Assembly: GCA_037975125.1 (NCBI GenBank)
Contig: CM075853.1
Span: 57,895,591 to 57,959,590, forward strand
DNA length: 64,000 bases
Source of the DNA: Latrodectus hesperus
Lineage: Eukaryota; Arthropoda; Arachnida; Araneae; Theridiidae
Direction: 5' to 3'
The notes under the pieces: model-generated
Told to the model about the DNA's origin: nothing
Seen by the model: only the letters and a program-made list of their open reading frames with translations
The model's database searches: none
Translations under genes and position numbers: made by a program
Shown: positions 56,076 to 64,000 of the stretch, piece after piece
How the letters are laid out: each line of letters opens with the position of its first letter
How positions within the stretch are numbered: position 1 is the stretch's first letter

Positions 56076-57039
56076 GATTCCAGCAAAATTAAACAAATAA
56101 CTTTTTTGCCTGTAGTATTCAAACATGAAAGATATAAGAGAAAATAAATATTTGTATGACTACAGGAATATCTTATTAACCTACCGAAATTGCTTATAAA
56201 AATTATTGATAAATATTATATTTTTGCGCTGATTATTTGTAAAGCTAAAAAAATTACGTTTTAATACGTAAATAAATAAAATTACTGTATAATATCAAAT
56301 CATATATATATGTATATATATATGTGTGCGTGTGTTAATAAGCTTATCTTCAAAAATCAAGATATAAGATTTGGCTTTCTAAGAATAAAATTTAAAAACT
56401 AAAAAATTAAAAAAGGAAATATTCTTTAGTGAATCTTCAAGTTTTTATTTATTCTTTTTTTTTTTTTTAAATAATAATCAGTTATTGCAAATAAAAAACT
56501 AAATGGATATTTTATTTAAATAATTATTAATACTCAATTTCACAAAATCGGTACATATTTTCTGTAAATACTCAATTTTAGGAAACAAAAGTAATTTACC
56601 ATATATTTTGCATAAAACATGATGAATAATATCTTTAATAAGAAATATATCCTCTTTCGATTACAGTTTGTACTTGGATAATTATTTTCTGTTATTGATG
56701 AAGCTTACGATGAATAGAAATCAGAAGCTACTAATGAATCAATCCTTATTCCAATCACATAACATTTTTGAAGGAGGATAAATAAAGTTAAAGTTTGGTC
56801 ACTAATAAGGTTTTGTGAAATCGAGAAATACCAATCTCTTACAAGAAACTATTATCAATTGCTCAAACATATTATTTTGTATAGTGGTCCAATATATCCT
56901 TTCTATTTTCCCCTAAATTCCTTTTTTAATTGTAAAATACGTGCAAGTCATTATGGCCATCTAAAGATATTTTTGTTAACTTTAATGTTTTATTAAGTTA
57001 TGAGATGCATAATAGATATGTTCATTAGGACATACATAC
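56076..57039. other. AT-rich sequence, nothing recognised
   Basis: Contains short TA/TG microsatellite patches near 56,305-56,340. No gene. Confidence 0.45.
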
Positions 57040-57345
57040 ATAGCCGAGCAGATGAGTTTCGGACTGAACCTAAAGTTAACACAAGCTTGAAATATCCGCC
57101 TATCACCAAGCGCCTCGTAATTCTGAATCATGGTCAAATGAAGAGGTCAACAATTGAACTGGGATCCTTTTCTCCATATCCCTGCCGCACCAACAGACGG
57201 ACTTTAGACATCACAAATTAATGTGAACTCATCCTCAAACCGCAGAATTTCAGAAACTCTGTGAAAGCAAATGTGGTCACCCTCCAAATAGTTACCCACA
57301 GTAAGTGATGCTTCACTTTGCTGGTATTAACGGGAAACAATGTGA
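57040..57345 (+). repeat. dispersed repeat family R, copy 3
   Basis: Core AAATATCCGCCTATCACCAA, then CGCCTCGTAATTCTGAATCA, GACATCACAAATTAATGTGA, GTGGTCACCCTCCAAATAG and GTAAGTGATGCTTCAC, in the same order as copy 1. It extends about 40 bp upstream of the part shared with copy 1. Related frame LKYPPITKRLVILNHGQMK. Confidence 0.6.
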
Positions 57346-57365
57346 AACTACTGAGCGACTCGACC

Positions 57366-58364
<999 letters not shown>

Positions 58365-59654
58365 ACTTCAATGTGTCAGATGGATAAAAAACTACTAACG
58401 TGATTACAGAAATTAAAAATAAATATTGTCGTAGAAACATTTATAAGTGGAAATGCTATAATGACTTTATGTGATACCTTGCTTATAATGATAAAGATTC
58501 AATTGAGTTCGTATCGAGTAAAATTAATTCACAAAGATATTGAAATATTTTACTAAGAAATCTCTTTTATAAAATTAAAATTTTTGTGAAGGAAAATTGA
58601 AAATATTATCAATGTATTTAAAGAAACGAATGAAAAATTTGGATCTAAGTCAACAATGTTCACTTTTAAAATGACGAGTCATGAATGTAAAACTCACTAT
58701 CATAAAGAATTTATAATATGACGTGGCAAAAAGAGTTCATGCTAATGGAAGACATTTTACTACATCAATGAATCTGAATCTATTATAGAAGGCGAATAGT
58801 ATAAAACAGACTCTGAACACTGACAAAAATTAGTTTCAAGTATAAAAAGAAAAATATTTTAAACAAAGTAATTTGAATAAACGTTTCCGACATAAGCTTC
58901 TAAAAGGGTTAATATTCTTATATTTGTGTGCTATTTTTTTATCCTGGTCTTAAAGCTTTTATTCTTACTTAAATAATAAATAGAGCATACTATATATTTT
59001 TTTAATAATAAAATATCCACAAGTGAATTTCTTTTAAATATACTTGTGTATTTAAGATTTGCATTTATTTTCCAAATTTTACATTAAGTCACAATTTAAG
59101 ATTTTTCAATTTTTCTAAAATTTATCAGTGTTTACTCAAATAGCAGATCATTTTTGCAGCTAAAATCAGTGTTGTCACATTTTTCTAAGTAGGGCTTTAG
59201 ATTTCGTAACAAATTAAATTACATTTTTTGTCTACAAGCTAAATTTTACAAATTTAAAATCAAAGTATACCATCTTACAGCTTTTCATTTATTTTCTGCA
59301 TTTGAAAATTCATTATAAATTGATAAAAGTTATTATTTTTCCATCAAACTTTTTATTTGTTTCACATGTGATTTAATTTTGATTTTATTATCTATTTAAT
59401 TTTGATGCTCTTTTTTTATGAAACAAACTTGGTGACTTTTTGTGCGGATTATAGAGTCAGAAGTTGCCAATTGAAAGGAACTTTAAGATTTCATAATTAA
59501 AGTTAATTCCTGACTTTTCTTCAAAATTCATGTAAAAAATGATAAATGTTTTGCATACAATGTTTCAAAAGTTGTATCGCTTAAAACCAAATGCTTTAAT
59601 TTTTCACAAATTTCTTTGAATGTTTAAATTAATATTATTTAACAGTAACCAATG
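58365..59654. other. AT-rich sequence, nothing recognised
   Basis: About 1.3 kb without a gene, repeat or transposon end that I can identify. Confidence 0.4.
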
Positions 59655-59918
59655 AAAGGTCACTATGGCTTGGTTGATTTGGACATCAATTTTATTATCA
59701 GAAGGTAATGGATTTGAATCCCGAATTATTAAAAGATCTTTCGTCTTCTCTAAAGGAGGAAACCTTCTGTCTCTGAAGATGGCATAACAAGCCATGGGAT
59801 ATTTCTGCTATGTCCTTGTTTCCAAATTCTCACCCGGCTACTTCCCTGTAACTGGTAGAGCCCAACTCAAGACTAGGTACAAGGAAATATGCGGATCTAA
59901 TAATAATAGTAATTGATA
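59655..59918 (+). repeat. tRNA-derived SINE, family S3
   Basis: A box TGGCTTGGTTGATTTGGA (from 59,666) and B box GGATTTGAATCC (59,710-59,721), then a body with CTCACCCGGCTACTTCCCTG and AGACTAGGTACAAGGAAATA, ending in an (AAT)n tail. No clean target duplication. Confidence 0.75.
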
Positions 59919-60012
59919 ACCATATATATATGCATTAATTGAAGAAAAATTATGTAAAGTTATTTTTATAGTGAAAATACTGAAAATACAAAATTTTTAA
60001 ACGTAGAACAAA

Positions 60013-60290
60013 AGGGTGTGATCTAAAGTACCATGACCTATTGGAAGGAGAGCACTCTTCCGAACATAAGGTCCCTCATTCGATCCAAAGCATTGTTGAG
60101 CAATAGATGAATGATGTTCGGTTTCTGCTTTCGGCGTGCACGTCTATCAAGGTGGGTACTTGGGAGTAATCCAGGTTTTCCTGGTGGAATATGGCCCACT
60201 ATGTATGGAAAATCATCACGGAAGGCAATTTACGATTTGGATGCTAAATGTTTTACAACGGCCATAAGGTTATAGGTGTTAAAATCCAGA
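60013..60290 (+). repeat. tRNA-derived SINE, family S4
   Basis: B-box-like CCTCATTCGATCC (60,074-60,086) preceded by a degenerate A box about 55 bp earlier. The body contains CGTGCACGTCTATCAAGGTG and GGCCATAAGGTTATAGGTGT and is less AT-rich than the flanks. Confidence 0.6.
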
Positions 60291-60826
60291 GCAGAATTCT
60301 TCTATGTAAATTTTATTAATTTCCTTCTCGCGATTTAAATGATTTAAAATTTATAAATAAAAAAATGACACCCAGATTTCATATTTAGTATAAATGAATA
60401 AATTATGTAACGAAAAAATTAAGTAAGTTTTGCAATAAGTTTCGTTTTTTAGTTATAAATGGAAGATGAATTAAACAAATGGAATCAGTTCTTCACAATT
60501 TTTTCAGTGTACAAGTTAGTTATTTGTCTTTATATTTAATTTCATTTTGAAATTCCAAATTTTAAATACTTGTTTTCTTTTTTTTATGTAAACCATGTGT
60601 CTTTCTTCTTACCAAACTAAATTAAATGAATAAGAATTTTTCACGAATGAAAGCTTTTTTATCTTTTATTTTGCTTTTTATTTCTATTTTACATCAAAAT
60701 TTTTGTTATTAAGAAATTATTAGAACATGATTTTTTTATTAATATAAGAAAATTTTGCAAGAATTACTAAATTTAACTTTTTAATTTTTTATTCTTTTAA
60801 TCAATTACTACGCCTTATATACTATA

Positions 60827-62249
<1,423 letters not shown>

Positions 62250-62755
62250 TTATTTAGCTATCAACTCGGGGAAAAAAATAACGTAAGCCAATTTACACTC
62301 CTGACATGGAAAATGCAATACCAAGAAGGAGTTTTCAGAAAGTGATGAAACTCGGCAAACAGAAAGAGACAGCAATGAACAATAAGTAATCTGTATTTCG
62401 AAAGATACATAATACCAAGTGAGAACAGGGTTGAGTCGAGTGAGAACATGGTTGTAGGACCACTGTTTACGGTGATACATGAAGCAATACGTTTAGGCAC
62501 GAGTCGAAGAGTCCTGAGGAATAGGGTTTCATTCCTTGTCAACAAATGGTGCACAATCATGTCCCAAACGTGTTCAATTATCGAAAGATTTGCGAGCATG
62601 GTGGGTAAGATAGCAGCTGTACACCTTATAGGGTATATTGGCTGATGCGAGCAATGTGTGACCTGCTGATAAAGATCATTAAGCATCCTCTAGAGGTAAG
62701 GGAGTGTCACCGGCCACAACACATCATTTACGTAACGTTTGGCTGTCATTATCCA
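62250..62755 (-). pseudogene. Tc1/mariner-superfamily transposase, C-terminal relic 3
   Basis: Minus-strand frame: AKRYVNDVLWPVTLPYL, a stop, MLNDLYQQVTHC, then LANLSIIEHVWDMIVHHLLT and LRLVPKRIASCITVNSG. Family landmarks are RYxxxVLxPxxxPxL, the PIEHVWD block with the third acidic residue (here IIEHVWD) and the C-terminal helix. The QQDNAxxH block is degraded (QQVTHCSHQ), so the second Asp is gone. The tail continues to about 62,285. Different subfamily from the element at 17,031. Confidence 0.75.
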
Positions 62756-62779
62756 AACAACCACAAAGATCCACACAAC

Positions 62780-63095
62780 GTCTAAGAGATATGTCCTAGA
62801 CATTTTATTGGATATCGTTTTGTCTTTGAGATGTCCACACGATATCCAAATATCTACGGCATATCCACCAGTTATCCAAAGGGTCGCAGCAAATAGATGT
62901 CAAGTGGATATTCGGATATTGCGACATCTAGTGGATGTCGCTTAGATATTTTGGATAACCCTTGGATATACGTTAGATATTTATTAGATATCTCAGATAT
63001 GTTTTGATATCCATGGGATATCCATTTGGAATTAAATACGATCTCTATGAGACATCTAAATGAAATCTGATTGGATGTCATTTGGATATCTATGT
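62780..63095. repeat. cluster of GATATC / GGATATCC-like words
   Basis: About 20 short words of the GGATATC, GATATCC, GACATCT, GGATGTC type within 310 bp, in both orientations and without a constant period. It directly adjoins the Tc1 relic. Confidence 0.7.
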
Positions 63096-63584
63096 TTATT
63101 TTTCAGAACTTTTAAACTTTCCATGTTAGAAAATTAAAATAAAGTTGTATTTTTTTTACTTATGAAATTTTTTAGCAAAATGCTTACAAATATATAATTT
63201 TTATCAAACTCATTCAAAATTTAATGATTGAATATATATTTTTACACAGAATGAAAAAATATAAATTTTACAATGTTTTGACTATTTTTTATAAATAATT
63301 TGATCGACAAATTTTTTCTCTAACACTTTGTTAAACCAAAGTTAAATTAATTTTTTGTAAATATTGCTTGTATTTTTTTCTTACTAATAGACGGTCTTTA
63401 TAACATTATTTACTTACTCTGCTAGTACTTTGAATGTTCTTTTTCAATCCCTAATGGAAATATTTTTGATGTCTAAATAAGGAAATTTTTGTTTTTGAAA
63501 CTAAAAATCATTTTATTTATTAGCTTACACATGGTAATAAACTGATTTCTAAAATCAAATGTTTGAATTTTAAAAGAATTGCAG
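63096..63584. other. AT-rich sequence, nothing recognised
   Basis: No gene or repeat found between the GATATC patch and the last SINE. Confidence 0.4.
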
Positions 63585-63766
63585 GTTTGGTTTGGTTTGT
63601 TTGACGCTCAACGGTCATTTTTTGCACACGAGGGCTAATTAGACCGGGACTTACGGTTTAAAGTGGATTCCGAACCACTACAAATATCCATGCCCAAGGT
63701 GGGATTCGAACCCACGAGCTGTTGAACCGAAGGCCAGAGCGCTAACCATTCGGCTGCCAGCTCGGC
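63585..63766 (-). repeat. tRNA-derived SINE, family S5, with 14-bp target duplication
   Basis: Flanked by identical TAAAAGAATTGCAG (63,571-63,584 and 63,767-63,780). On the minus strand it starts GCCGAGCTGGCAGCCGAATG, has B box GGGTTCGAATCCC inside a perfect T-arm and a (CCAAA)n tail near 63,590. The acceptor stem pairs only in part and there is no normal anticodon arm, so it is a SINE and not a tRNA gene. Confidence 0.92.
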
Positions 63767-63825
63767 TAAAAGAATTGCAGAAATGATTGAATTTGAATTC
63801 CTTTTTGTAAACTTAAGTAGAATAG

Positions 63826-63828
63826 TTT

Positions 63829-63864
<36 letters not shown>
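63826..63864. repeat. T10-A29 homopolymer
   Basis: A T run joined to an A run of 29. It could be a weak hairpin or a retroposon tail. Confidence 0.9.
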
Positions 63865-64000
63865 CAAATTCTCTTAAAACCCCAGTGACTAAATATATAT
63901 ATTCTGAGTCTTAAATAATAGTGTTAGTATAGTTTTTCAAGAAGAAAACTGTTGGAAGCATGTCTAGGGCCAATTTTAGGTTGCTGTTGGAAGCAATTTT

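Noticed and set aside
62739..63081. Frames through the GATATC-rich patch
   Set aside because: Produced by the repeated word, with no protein-like character.
63682..63766. A real tRNA gene on the minus strand (T-arm GGGTTCGAATCCC is perfect)
   Set aside because: Acceptor stem pairs poorly, the anticodon arm is not normal, and target duplications and a CCAAA tail make it a SINE.

Overview
The window is very AT-rich (apart from a few short islands), full of (TA)n microsatellites, decayed transposons and tRNA-derived SINEs, and its only recognisable host gene is split by long introns. This is an animal nuclear genome. The mix of RNase H-bearing LINEs, Tc1-like, piggyBac-like and Ty3/Gypsy elements and many tRNA-SINEs fits an arthropod, most likely a spider or another arachnid. 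That assignment is inference from element style, not from a diagnostic gene.

Host genes. Seven coding exons on the minus strand (31,682 down to 167) join with perfectly matching intron phases into the first ~317 codons of one protein. Conserved blocks (a W-R-E-E-Q-L coiled-coil start, an R-P-F-L-K-K basic block, an E-L-D-E-F-E-I-L block) look like centriole assembly protein CENPJ/CPAP/Sas-4; the 3' half lies beyond the left edge. A CpG-rich patch at about 34.55-34.74 kb carries a candidate 5'-UTR splice donor on the minus strand and probably is its promoter. A candidate first coding exon of a divergent plus-strand gene lies at 37,212-37,272. A 5'-truncated LINE (34,745-37,052) sits between the two, splitting a likely bidirectional promoter.

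Mobile DNA by region. 2.6-4.6 kb: Gypsy pol 3' fragment, one copy of a dispersed repeat, Tc1 transposase relic. 7.3-10 kb: degraded DNA transposon, second copy of the dispersed repeat, LINE reverse-transcriptase relic. 15.2-16.5 kb: a 291-bp hAT-like MITE and two SINEs. 17.0-24.5 kb: a three-layer nest, in which a Tc1-like element is split by a 6.3-kb full-length I-type LINE, itself split by a 0.7-kb 5'-truncated LINE; all three junction pairs are visible. 26.5-28.3 kb: a piggyBac-like element with matching TIRs and TTAA sites but a transposase cut to its N-terminal third. 30.6-33.2 kb: a short retroposon with 17-bp target duplications and a 242-bp MITE. 37.9-42 kb: decayed Ty3/Gypsy element. 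47.8-48.4 kb: pogo/Tigger-like transposase relic. 51.1-56.1 kb: full-length, rather young Loa-like LINE with 13-bp target duplications. 57-64 kb: third copy of the dispersed repeat, SINEs, Tc1 relic, a strange GATATC-rich patch and a SINE with 14-bp target duplications.

The rest is AT-rich intronic or intergenic sequence in which I see no gene. No functional tRNA or rRNA gene and no CRISPR array is present. The most interesting items are the dated transposon nest, the LINE-split CpG-rich promoter, the UAAUG-coupled LINE, the hairpins at the exact 5' ends of both full-length LINEs, and two adjacent near-perfect palindromes close to the promoter.
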